64,000 nucleotides of DNA from Rhodospirillaceae bacterium (lineage in GTDB: Bacteria > Pseudomonadota > Alphaproteobacteria > Rhodospirillales > UBA2165). Under the pieces are notes generated by a model that was given only the letters and a program-made list of their open reading frames with translations, searched no databases and had not been told where the DNA came from. The stretch covers positions 80,537 through 144,536 of the forward strand of contig JABIHH010000031.1 of NCBI GenBank assembly GCA_018649725.1. The letters run 5' to 3'. The position numbers and the translations under genes were made by a program. Shown here piece after piece: positions 1 through 8,445 of the stretch (position 1 is its first letter; every line of letters starts with the position of its first letter).

Positions 1-2117
1 CCTCTGCCAAAGCCAGCGAGCGCCTGCGCTCAATCGGTATCGTGCTGGATCGCCGTACGGCGGAGCTTTCCAGCGCGGCAAATGACGCGACGGAAAAGGT
101 AAACAATGTCTCGGAAATCCTGCGGCAAAAAACCAATGACCTTTCGGGATCCTCAGAAAAAGCGGTATCTGATATTAGCGTTGCCGGTGAGACGATGGCC
201 TATCGCTCCGATGAAGTCGCCAATTCTGCCGACCGAGCTGCCCGCCTGTTAGGCCTCGTAACCGATGCATTGCGTCAGCAATCTCGAGATCTGAGCCGGA
301 CGACAGACAGTGCTGCCGATCAAATCGAAAATGTCGGTGAGAAGCTACATCAGCGGTCTCGTGAACTTACCGATATTACCGATGATGCGGTTATGCGGAT
401 GGACGAGACGTGGGAGACGCTCGAAGACCGCGCCGATAAAATGCGCGTACTCTCAAGCGATCTAATCGGCCAGGTCAGTGAAGCCGCCTCGGCGCTGCAT
501 GACCGCTCACAAGAACTCGCCTCAGCCTCTGAAAGTGCAGTTTCTGATGTTGGCTCAGTGGGCGATACCTTGTTGGAGCAATCCCGGGAAGCTGCAACGG
601 CTGCCGATGAAGCGGCAAATCGCCTGACCCGTATTGCCGAAGACCTCAGCACTAATTTTGTTGATATTAAAGACAGCTCTGTTGATACCGAAGAGCGCCT
701 TAATCGCATGGGAGTGAATTTTCGCCAGCGGGCTGAGGAATTTGCTCAAGCGGCAACAGAATCAAACAGCCACGTTCAGGCCTTTGCCGATGCGCTGCAA
801 GAGCGCAGTTCTGAACTTACCGGCGCTTCTGATGAAGCAACAGCAAAGGTGGGAGCTGTTGGCGGAGCCTTGCAGGAACGCTCACGCGAAGTGGCTTTGG
901 CGGTTGACCGGGCAGCAAAACTTTTGTCCGCCGTGACATCTGGTCTGCAACGTCATTCAGACGAGCTTCATTCAGTATCAGATCGGGCCGTCGAGAAAAC
1001 CAATGACATGAGCGACTTTTTGAAATCCGGTGCGCAGGAACTGTCCCGCGTCTCCGAGCAAAGTTCAGAGCGCCTGGAAGACACCAGTAATGCGGTGCGC
1101 CAGCGCCTCGATGATCTTACGCTCTCTTCAGACCGGGCCATTGCCAGGCTCGAAGGGGCGGCGGATATCGTCAATGTGCGGGCCGACCAGATGACGGAAA
1201 CCGCCCGTATGGCGGCCGATGCTGCACAAACGGCGGATCGGGCTTTAAAGGAAACCGCCAATACCACAGGTAATGCAGCAGATCATAATCTCAACAAGTT
1301 AAAAACCATCAGCGAGGCGCTTAAAAAGCAAACCAATGATGTCAGTGTGGCATCAGATCGTTTGTCTCAAAAAATGGGCGGGGCCGGTGCGGATCTTCGC
1401 CAGCAGCTCGAAGATTTAACCCGGACGTTCAATGAGGCGTTGAGCGGCATTAATACTGTCGGCGAGAACGTGACCCAGCGGGCCGATGAGGCGGCAGAGG
1501 CTTCAGGTCGCGCCATCACCAATATGGATGCATGGGGAAAATCGATCAAGCGAGGTACCGACGATTTAACCACGGCGTCAAGCAAACTGGCTGATGATGC
1601 CAAGGAAGCTGCCAATAGTGTTAAGCGCCAAACCGATAGTCTGTCCAAAACATCACAGCAAGCCTCTGAGATTACCGACGCCCTCAAGGAACTGGCACAA
1701 AAATCGGGCCACGAGGATTTCCTCCGCCGGATGTCATTGGTTTCTGAAGGGCTTGAATCCATCGCCATTGATATCAACCGCATCATGGAGACCCGGATCA
1801 CCGAAGACGATTGGAAGCGCTATAACCGAGGTGATAACAGCGTCTTCCTGCGCAAGATTCTCGGCATGCGGAATAAGGCAAAGCTGGCCAAGATCAACCA
1901 GCTTTACCGTTCTGATTCTGATTTCCGTGAATATGTCATACGCTATCTCGGTCAGTTCGATGAACTGATCGCCAGCGCGCGCCGCTCCGGCCAGGAAGGC
2001 GTGCTTGGCGCGAGTTTTATGACGTCTGATGCCGGCAAGGTCTATATGGTGTTGCAGTCTGCACTGGCCAGAGAAATTGGCGGTGAGGCCAAGGATGAGG
2101 AACCTGATCCAGCCTAA
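1..2117 (+). CDS. Giant coiled-coil 25-residue-repeat protein (3' part)
   Basis: The frame is open to the left edge, so the true start lies outside the window; the first GTG seen (position 42) is internal. From about position 45 to 1694 the protein consists of 22 consecutive 25-residue units with no insertion or deletion. Typical units read LxQRSxEL, then a Ser/Ala-Asp stretch, then a V-G-x ending. They are rich in Ala, Ser, Glu, Asp and Arg, lack Pro, and should form one long alpha-helical rod. A non-repetitive C-terminal domain of about 140 residues follows, including ITEDDWKRYNRGD and TSDAGKVYMVL. Similar C-termini are known, from memory, in long uncharacterised apolipoprotein- or kinesin-like proteins of Alphaproteobacteria. 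No membrane segment is visible in this part. The function is unknown; a structural or polar-organising role is only a guess. It converges on the chelatase gene with a 4-base overlap. Confidence 0.85.
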   Translation, partial: SAKASERLRSIGIVLDRRTAELSSAANDATEKVNNVSEILRQKTNDLSGSSEKAVSDISVAGETMAYRSDEVANSADRAARLLGLVTDALRQQSRDLSRTTDSAADQIENVGEKLHQRSRELTDITDDAVMRMDETWETLEDRADKMRVLSSDLIGQVSEAASALHDRSQELASASESAVSDVGSVGDTLLEQSREAATAADEAANRLTRIAEDLSTNFVDIKDSSVDTEERLNRMGVNFRQRAEEFAQAATESNSHVQAFADALQERSSELTGASDEATAKVGAVGGALQERSREVALAVDRAAKLLSAVTSGLQRHSDELHSVSDRAVEKTNDMSDFLKSGAQELSRVSEQSSERLEDTSNAVRQRLDDLTLSSDRAIARLEGAADIVNVRADQMTETARMAADAAQTADRALKETANTTGNAADHNLNKLKTISEALKKQTNDVSVASDRLSQKMGGAGADLRQQLEDLTRTFNEALSGINTVGENVTQRADEAAEASGRAITNMDAWGKSIKRGTDDLTTASSKLADDAKEAANSVKRQTDSLSKTSQQASEITDALKELAQKSGHEDFLRRMSLVSEGLESIAIDINRIMETRITEDDWKRYNRGDNSVFLRKILGMRNKAKLAKINQLYRSDSDFREYVIRYLGQFDELIASARRSGQEGVLGASFMTSDAGKVYMVLQSALAREIGGEAKDEEPDPA

Positions 2118-2926
2118 AGCTGGTTAAGCTCCAATACCCGTTCAATAATCACGTCCGGAACAATCTGATCTGCGCCGATCGATGGGCAGAGCCACAGTGT
2201 GTGTCCCTCACAAACAATCGGGCCAATCGGTAGGTCGCTGATGAGACGATCTTTGGTTAGCTCAGGATCGATGCCTAAGAGCGTCGGCACATCAACCGTT
2301 TCATGAGCGCCGCCGGAAAACAGATGGCTGATAATGATGACGTTCTGCGTCCCGCAATGCTCTTGCCAATCGGCAAGGTTGGGTTTCTGATCCAAGAACA
2401 GCGCGATAACGTGTTGGGCAAGATTAAGCTCGTCGATCTGATCAGCTATGGTCTGGGTGTCGATCTCGGATTGTGGATTGTGGCTCGAGCCATGGCCAAG
2501 GACAATCATCGTTGTATCCTGACCGGACAGTTCAGAAGCGTTTACAGTTTCTTGCACCAGCTCTTGCAGTCGTTGGGCGATCATTGGGTGATTGCCGATG
2601 GGCCCGCCAAATAAAATTTTTTGCCCGCCGCGCTCGGTAATCTTACCAGTTAGTCCCAATTCTTTTGGAATAACCGTTTTTGTCAGGCTGCCGGGGCTGG
2701 CGAAACAGGGCACAACATAAACGATCTCGCTTTCAATCGTCTTGAGTTGGTCCGCCATGAAGGGGGCGATTTTTAGAAAGCCTGTTTTGACTTCTTTGAA
2801 AATACCACGCTTGGTGATTGTATCGGCATGGCGTTGGATCAAGGTTGTGCTATCAGGCGAGTCTGACCGTCCATGGCCGACGATCAGCAGTGTTGATTGA
2901 CCCAATTTTTCTATCTGTGCTGTCAC
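2114..2926 (-). CDS. CbiX-family sirohydrochlorin chelatase-like protein
   Basis: 270 residues with two tandem CbiX-type halves. The first begins LLIVGHGRSDSPDS (about residues 13-26) and the second MIVLGHGSSHNPQ (about 139-151), followed by ISHLFSGGAHETVDVP. The family inserts Co2+ or Fe2+ into sirohydrochlorin for cobalamin or siroheme, and the conserved histidines are in the two HG motifs and the SHLFSGGAH segment. The two-domain size matches long CbiX proteins. Siroheme would serve sulfite reductase, which fits the assimilatory sulfate genes at 33-37 kb, but the metal and the pathway cannot be told from sequence. It lies 1 base downstream of the DUF4202 gene on the same strand, so the two are probably co-transcribed. 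Confidence 0.8.
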   Translation of the reverse strand: MTAQIEKLGQSTLLIVGHGRSDSPDSTTLIQRHADTITKRGIFKEVKTGFLKIAPFMADQLKTIESEIVYVVPCFASPGSLTKTVIPKELGLTGKITERGGQKILFGGPIGNHPMIAQRLQELVQETVNASELSGQDTTMIVLGHGSSHNPQSEIDTQTIADQIDELNLAQHVIALFLDQKPNLADWQEHCGTQNVIIISHLFSGGAHETVDVPTLLGIDPELTKDRLISDLPIGPIVCEGHTLWLCPSIGADQIVPDVIIERVLELNQL

Positions 2927-2927
2927 T

Positions 2928-3512
2928 CTATTCTGCCGCTAGAGCTTTCTTTACAAGATTAAGTGGCTCTTCCGGTATATCCAAAGTCAAAGCGATCTCG
3001 TGGCCACGCGGCGTCATTTTTGCCCACGTGCGCTGGATGATGCCAATCATTTTCTCTTCGTCATATTTGGATGAAAAGTCGGCAAAGTAATTTTCCAAAA
3101 ACACCAGGCAAATGACATCTTCCAAGGTCTGCATATCAATCCTGGATCGAAGATTGCGGCGCAGCAGAAGTTGGCGCATCTTTTCAGTTACCTCCTCATC
3201 GTAGCCGCAATTTCGCATGATCTCAGCGGCTTTATCCGCATGATAGCCATAGAGTGTCGTTCGCCAATGGTGATAGCCTTTCTTGCCTTCCGGGTAGTCG
3301 GTGCGGGGGATTTCCCAGCGCCGGATATGCTGTGCCCGGGCGGCGATCTGCATGAAATCCTCGGCTTCCGGTGAGACCTTTTCCAGCCAAGCTGTCATCC
3401 GCCGGCTATAAAGAACTTCCTTCGGATAGCTTTCACCTTCAAATGTCTCAGTATTCGGGTCGAGCGCATTGGCGGCGTCAATTTGGGCGATGGCGTCATC
3501 AAGCTGGGTCAT
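2928..3512 (-). CDS. DUF4202 family protein
   Basis: About 194 residues. The sequence has the layout of DUF4202: SYPKEVLYSRRMTAWLEK near the N-terminus, a central AARAQHIRRWEIPR, then KKGYHHWRT and a C-terminal FLENYFADFSSKYDEEK segment. The His/Arg-rich centre resembles the helical HD-like folds of metal hydrolases, but no activity is known for the family. I start at the ATG at 3512. A TTG three codons upstream is also possible, and neither has a strong ribosome site. It precedes and probably shares a transcript with the CbiX-like gene, which hints at a link to tetrapyrrole or sulfur metabolism; this is inference. Confidence 0.75.
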   Translation of the reverse strand: MTQLDDAIAQIDAANALDPNTETFEGESYPKEVLYSRRMTAWLEKVSPEAEDFMQIAARAQHIRRWEIPRTDYPEGKKGYHHWRTTLYGYHADKAAEIMRNCGYDEEVTEKMRQLLLRRNLRSRIDMQTLEDVICLVFLENYFADFSSKYDEEKMIGIIQRTWAKMTPRGHEIALTLDIPEEPLNLVKKALAAE

Positions 3513-3604
3513 ATTTCTCAATCTATTCTCAAACAGTTAGCATTCTTGACAAGATACGGCATAATAGTGGTTCTGCAAATCCCAGAAAAAACAGAAAATG
3601 AATA

Positions 3605-5224
3605 ATGAATTCAAGCGACAATATAGCAGCGGCCACGGAGCTCATCCAAGCCGGTAGATTTGAGGAGGCGGCGACCCTTTTGAACGGGATACTCGGCGTC
3701 GAAAAAGATGGTGCCGCTCAGCAGCTTTTGGGAATTGCTGCGTTTCAAACCAATCAAGCGGAGAGCGCTGTCACGCATTTTGAAAATGCCGCACGCGCGC
3801 TCACTGAAGACGGCTATCTGCAAAACAATCTTGGTCAGGCCTACAAATCCGTTGGGAATATCCAAAAAGCCAAAATGGCATTTGAGAAAGCTGCCGAACT
3901 ACAAGCAGAATTTGCCGATCCGTTGAACTATCTGGGACTGCTCCATCGCCAAGCCGGTGACGGGGCGGCGGCAGAAAAGAGTTTTAACGCGGCCATCGCC
4001 AGGCGTCCCGGCTATGCGGAGGCGCATTTCAATTTAGGCGCGATGCTGCAAGATCAGCTGCGTTTGGACGAAGCACAGGAACAGTATCAATTGGCACTAC
4101 ATGCCAAGCCGGGCTACGTCCAGGCGATCAATAATCTCGGTACCGTGTTGGATGATCTGGGCGATCATGGCGCCGCCGAGAAAGTTTATCTGGGCGGGCT
4201 TGAGATCTCGCCCGATACACCAGAGCTCCATGCGAGCCTAGGATCGTGCCTGCGTTTGCAGGCGAAATATACCGAAGCCTGTAATTGCTTTGAACGCGCG
4301 ATCGAAATTGCACCCGATTTTATTGAAGCAAAATGGAATTATGGCTTTTTGCAACTCGCCTTGGGTGAAAGCCTGGAAGGCTGGGCGAATTATCGCTTTC
4401 GCCATTCTGTTGATCGAGATGCATTCCCGCTGCCAGTGGAGCGTCTACCTGAAGATTTAAGCGGCCAGGAGATTGAACTTGCCGCAGAGCAGGGCCTGGG
4501 TGATGAAATATTTTTCCTGCGGTTTGCAGCCAAGCTCATTCAGCGCGGTGCATCGGTCAGGTTTCAACCAAACCCCAAGCTCGAGACTTTGATCGGGCGC
4601 GTTCAGGATGTCACGCTTGGCCCGGTTGGTGCAGCGGCATTTTCGATTGCGGATTTGCCTTATCTTTTAGCCAGCCAAGAAGCGGTTCCGAGCCTGACAC
4701 TTTCACCGGACGAAAAGGTCGTGGCAGACATGCAGGCGCGTTTGGCAGCCGCAGGACCGCCACCTTATATCGGATTAACCTACCGGGCAGGGGGGGCTGG
4801 TCAGGATACGTTGGTGAAAAATGCCCCGCTTGAAGGAATTGGCAAAGCGCTTAAAGGTGTTTCGGCAACCTTTATCGATGTCCAACGGTTGCCACAGGCA
4901 AATGAGCAAGCCCAACTTACCGAGACAGTCGGGCAGGAAGTTGCTGATTTCTCAGCTATCAATGATGATCTCGAACAGGCCTTGGCCTTGATGAGCTTAC
5001 TCGACGATTATGTCGGAGTGAGCAATACCAATATGCATCTTAGGGCAGCAACGGGAAAATCGGCCCGCGTTCTGGTTACCCATCCGGGCGAATATCGTTG
5101 GTTGGTAGAGGGCGCGAGATCACCCTGGTTCCCGGATTTTGAGCTTTATCGGCAAGACCTAAAAGGCAGTTGGGAGGGGGCTTTCGCTCAGCTCGCATCT
5201 GATATAAAAGCAAAGTATGAGTAG
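3605..5224 (+). CDS. TPR protein with GT9-like C-terminal domain
   Basis: 539 residues. The N-terminal 250 residues are tetratricopeptide repeats (for example YLQNNLGQAYKSVGNIQKAKMAFEKA and YAEAHFNLGAMLQDQLRLDEA segments). The C-terminal half starts EGWANYRFR and contains AEQGLGDEIFFLRFAAKL and a late DYVGVSNTNMHLRAATGK segment. This pattern is seen in TPR proteins carrying a degenerate glycosyltransferase family 9 (heptosyltransferase-like) fold. A role in glycosylating surface molecules is plausible but the donor and acceptor are unknown. No signal peptide is seen, so it should be cytoplasmic. The end overlaps the next gene by 8 bases, showing translational coupling of the two TPR glycosyltransferase-like genes. 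Confidence 0.78.
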   Translation: MNSSDNIAAATELIQAGRFEEAATLLNGILGVEKDGAAQQLLGIAAFQTNQAESAVTHFENAARALTEDGYLQNNLGQAYKSVGNIQKAKMAFEKAAELQAEFADPLNYLGLLHRQAGDGAAAEKSFNAAIARRPGYAEAHFNLGAMLQDQLRLDEAQEQYQLALHAKPGYVQAINNLGTVLDDLGDHGAAEKVYLGGLEISPDTPELHASLGSCLRLQAKYTEACNCFERAIEIAPDFIEAKWNYGFLQLALGESLEGWANYRFRHSVDRDAFPLPVERLPEDLSGQEIELAAEQGLGDEIFFLRFAAKLIQRGASVRFQPNPKLETLIGRVQDVTLGPVGAAAFSIADLPYLLASQEAVPSLTLSPDEKVVADMQARLAAAGPPPYIGLTYRAGGAGQDTLVKNAPLEGIGKALKGVSATFIDVQRLPQANEQAQLTETVGQEVADFSAINDDLEQALALMSLLDDYVGVSNTNMHLRAATGKSARVLVTHPGEYRWLVEGARSPWFPDFELYRQDLKGSWEGAFAQLASDIKAKYE

Positions 5225-7085
5225 CGCAGAAGAACTTCATCATCAGGGCATCGCTGCCTTTCAAGCTGGTCAAATCGATGAGGCGATTAACTTGTTGGGC
5301 CAAGCAATCGCCCAAGAAGATGCCTTGCCAGAAATTTTTGCCAATCTAGGCGTGATCCACCGATCCATCGGTGAACTTGAGGCCGCCCGCCAACATTTAG
5401 AGACAGCGATCGAGCGCGCTTCAAATAATCCCGATTTCTATTACAATCTCGCTTTGGTTTATGGTGATCTGGAAAAATTGGATCTGGCGCAAAAGCATTA
5501 TGAGTTAGCGCTTTCCATGCGGCCCGGCATGGCGCCGGCGCTGAATAATCTCGGCAATATAAAAAAAGAAAAGAAGGATTTCGATGGTGCTGTTATTTGT
5601 TATCATCAAGCCTTAGAGGCCGATGAAACCTATGTGCCGGCCCATAAGAACCTCGCTGACGCCCTGGAATCGGCTGGCTTTGATGAGGCTGCCCACGAGG
5701 CGTATGCTGCGGCCCTTCATCTTCGAGCCGATACCGGGACCAGAATTCGCGACGCTCTGGTGCTGCCGGTTATTCCTAACTCCAGAGATCACATTGCTGA
5801 AAGCCGGGGTCGGCTTGAAGAAAAACTGGATGCCTTAGCCGAGGATGACCTGAGCCTTGAAGACCCGCTTAGAGAGGTCGGCGCGACGAATTTTCTGCTC
5901 GCTTATCACGGCCTAGATGACAAAGCGATTCAGGAGAAAATTGCGCAAGTTTATCTTAAGGCCTGCCCCGCTTTGGCCTTTGAGGCACCCCATGCCAAAG
6001 ACTGGATGGCAGGTCTGGAGGGGGGCGCGCCGCGCATTGGCTTTGTCTCCTCATTTTTTAATGAACACACCATCGCTAAGCTAAACCACGGCCTGATCAA
6101 TGGTCTGCCGAAAGCCCGGTTCGATGTTAGTGTGTTTTCGTTCTCTGAAGTTCAGGATTCCTGGTCTGACAGATTTAAATCCGGCACACCTAATTATGTC
6201 CAATTGGAAAAGGAATTGGCGGCGGCGCAGAAGCAAATTGCTGATGCTGAGCTCGACATTCTTTATTACACCGATATTGGCATGGAGCCACAGACCTATT
6301 TCTTGAGCTTTGCCCGTCTGGCACCGGTGCAATGCGTCACTTGGGGGCATCCGGTTACAACGGGCATTCCCAATATGGATTATTTCGTTTCAGGCGCGTT
6401 AACGGAGCCGGAAAATTCAAGTGATGCCTATAGTGAGAAACTGCTGCGTCTGGATGGATTTTCGACCTGCGTTGCAAAACCGGAGGAGATCGCTGGCTTG
6501 CCGGATAAGGACTATTCTCCTGGTCAACGCATTGTCTGCCCGCAATCGCTTTTTAAGTATCACCCTGACTTCGACGCGATACTGGGCGGCATTTTACGTA
6601 GCCTGCCCGATGCTGAGATCCAGTTGATTGACGGCAGTCACCCGGCATGGTCGGCCCTGCTGCAAAAGCGCCTGATCAGGTCTCTCTCGGATGTCAGCGA
6701 CCGCATTCAGATCTTGCCCCGGCTCAATCGGGAAGCCTTTGCGGAATTGTTGCGCGCGGCGGATGTTATTCTAGACACGCCTCATTTTTGCGGTGGCATG
6801 ACAACCTACCAAGCCCTGGCCGCCGGCACGCCGGTGGTCACTTTGCCCGGCGACTATATGCGCGGTCGTTTGGGCCTGGGCCTCTACCGCCAAATGCAGA
6901 TGACAGATTGCGTGGCCGAAGATGCCGCTGATTATGTCGAGATCACAAAGCGCCTATGCAGCGATGTTGCTTTTGCCAAGCGCGTGCGCGCGCAAATAAC
7001 CGAAGGCCAAAGCAACATCTTCGACAACCGCGCTGCCATCGACCGCCACGCCAAGTTCTTTGAGAAAGTGATGTTTGAGGGCTAG
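5217..7085 (+). CDS. TPR O-GlcNAc transferase-like protein (SPINDLY/GT41)
   Basis: 622 residues. The N-terminal 190 residues are TPR units. The rest matches the bacterial OGT/SPINDLY glycosyltransferase architecture: PRIGFVSSFFNEHTIAKL (about 270), APVQCVTWGHPVTTGIPNMDYF (about 375-396; a normal WxGHPxTTG-type motif), then a GT-B C-terminal half with ADVILDTPHFCGGMTTYQAL and GTPVVTLPGDYMRGRLGLGLY. GT41 enzymes attach a sugar to Ser/Thr, or act on glycans, using a UDP or GDP sugar. The usual DTFPYNGGTT block is here DTPHFCGGMTT. It is coupled to the preceding TPR gene by overlap. Targets are unknown; exported surface proteins or flagellin are typical guesses in bacteria. Confidence 0.82.
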   Translation: MSSAEELHHQGIAAFQAGQIDEAINLLGQAIAQEDALPEIFANLGVIHRSIGELEAARQHLETAIERASNNPDFYYNLALVYGDLEKLDLAQKHYELALSMRPGMAPALNNLGNIKKEKKDFDGAVICYHQALEADETYVPAHKNLADALESAGFDEAAHEAYAAALHLRADTGTRIRDALVLPVIPNSRDHIAESRGRLEEKLDALAEDDLSLEDPLREVGATNFLLAYHGLDDKAIQEKIAQVYLKACPALAFEAPHAKDWMAGLEGGAPRIGFVSSFFNEHTIAKLNHGLINGLPKARFDVSVFSFSEVQDSWSDRFKSGTPNYVQLEKELAAAQKQIADAELDILYYTDIGMEPQTYFLSFARLAPVQCVTWGHPVTTGIPNMDYFVSGALTEPENSSDAYSEKLLRLDGFSTCVAKPEEIAGLPDKDYSPGQRIVCPQSLFKYHPDFDAILGGILRSLPDAEIQLIDGSHPAWSALLQKRLIRSLSDVSDRIQILPRLNREAFAELLRAADVILDTPHFCGGMTTYQALAAGTPVVTLPGDYMRGRLGLGLYRQMQMTDCVAEDAADYVEITKRLCSDVAFAKRVRAQITEGQSNIFDNRAAIDRHAKFFEKVMFEG

Positions 7086-7114
7086 GGTGATCTTAATTAG
7101 AAAAAAGTATTTCT

Positions 7115-8443
7115 TTAGTCGTCATTTGACATTCGCTTGAGCAAATTTTCATAAAAATATTCTTCTTCAATTCGGAAACCCGGTGGTATTCCGGTGCTAA
7201 TAAATTTTAGATAGGCCAGCATGGCCACAATTTTGTCCGCGGTTGGGTTGAGACGAATGGCATCCCAAAGTTTGTACAAGGTGCCGCTTATCGAGCCGTC
7301 GAAACGGTGAGGCCCAAAAGTCCTCGGCCAAAAATTTAGGTAGCGAGAAATTTCGATCGCATGATTTCCATCCTCCTTGAGACGTAAGGATTCCAAAAAC
7401 CAGTCTTCAGATTTAACCTGATCAAACAAAGTGCCGCTTTTGGCTGCTAATTCTTCAGGCAATTTAAGTGTGGTTGGACCTTTGGCAATGAGACGTAGAT
7501 TGGTCGGGTGGAGCGTCGCTAAATATGGACTATGGGTGGCTGGATCGTCATAAGCCCAATATTGAAGTTCCCATTGAGCGTCGAGGGAACCGAAGCAGGC
7601 ATTTTCATCGGTTCGGTGGTCATCTTCCTCACACCGATTTATAAATCTGTTATCAAGATAGATATAGCCAACGCGGCCGGCGATTTGCAGAAAGTTAAAC
7701 CAATAGGTGATGACGTCATTGTGCATTTCGGTCATCGAATTTGTGTTGATGAATATATCAAATTCCAGATCTTCAAGAGCATCGCTGAATATTGTTGGTA
7801 CAAAGACGAAGTCCCAATCATCTTTCAGCTTTGCGGTATCGGTAGCATCAGACAGGTATAATGTCTTTGCCTCGGGGAAGTTTGACTTGATGAAGAGATA
7901 AGCAAAGAACAATGAAAAGGGTAGGTCGACCAAATACAAAGTGGCTTTCGGGTTGAGTAATTTGGCCATCCGGGCTTGCGCGCCGTAACCGCTGCCCAGT
8001 TCAAGAATTCTGGTTGTGTTGTCTTCGCTGAGTTTTGTCTCTGATCGTATGGTTTGCCACAATTCAAAGAAACGAAGGAAATCCGGCGATAGGCGGCGAC
8101 CGTTTATGTCGACAACATTATCAGGTTTGAAAAATTCGGCTTCCTGAACATATTCAGGAAAGGAAAATAGATCGATATTTTTCTGTTGGAGGTAGTCGAT
8201 CATCCATTGAATATAGTCGTTAATACGCTGGGGGTCTGAGTAGGTCGTATAGACTGAAAAATGGATGAGTGACTGGACTTCACTGAGGGCATGGGCCGCC
8301 GAATCTGCTTGGCGAATTATGGTCACCAAATCTTTTTCATTTGCCCGCCACCACTCGTTCAACAGATAGCGATCAAAGTAGCCGGAATTTTGGCATTCCT
8401 TATAAACAGTCTCAAAAATTGTGCGTGCTTCCTGCAGCAACAT
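7115..8443 (-). CDS. Putative sugar O-methyltransferase
   Basis: 442 residues with a class I SAM-binding core in the middle: ILELGSGYGAQARMAKLL (about residues 147-164), an acidic strand end LYLVDLPFSL, and later FINTNSMTEM. The long N-terminal helical part and overall length agree with the family annotated as putative sugar O-methyltransferases in polysaccharide loci. It would transfer methyl from SAM to a sugar hydroxyl in the cytoplasm. It begins only 2 bases after the end of the upstream carbamoyltransferase, so carbamoylation and methylation of the same glycan or nucleotide sugar is a natural inference. The OGT-like gene converges on it 30 bases away. Confidence 0.75.
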   Translation of the reverse strand: MLLQEARTIFETVYKECQNSGYFDRYLLNEWWRANEKDLVTIIRQADSAAHALSEVQSLIHFSVYTTYSDPQRINDYIQWMIDYLQQKNIDLFSFPEYVQEAEFFKPDNVVDINGRRLSPDFLRFFELWQTIRSETKLSEDNTTRILELGSGYGAQARMAKLLNPKATLYLVDLPFSLFFAYLFIKSNFPEAKTLYLSDATDTAKLKDDWDFVFVPTIFSDALEDLEFDIFINTNSMTEMHNDVITYWFNFLQIAGRVGYIYLDNRFINRCEEDDHRTDENACFGSLDAQWELQYWAYDDPATHSPYLATLHPTNLRLIAKGPTTLKLPEELAAKSGTLFDQVKSEDWFLESLRLKEDGNHAIEISRYLNFWPRTFGPHRFDGSISGTLYKLWDAIRLNPTADKIVAMLAYLKFISTGIPPGFRIEEEYFYENLLKRMSNDD

Positions 8444-8445
8444 TT

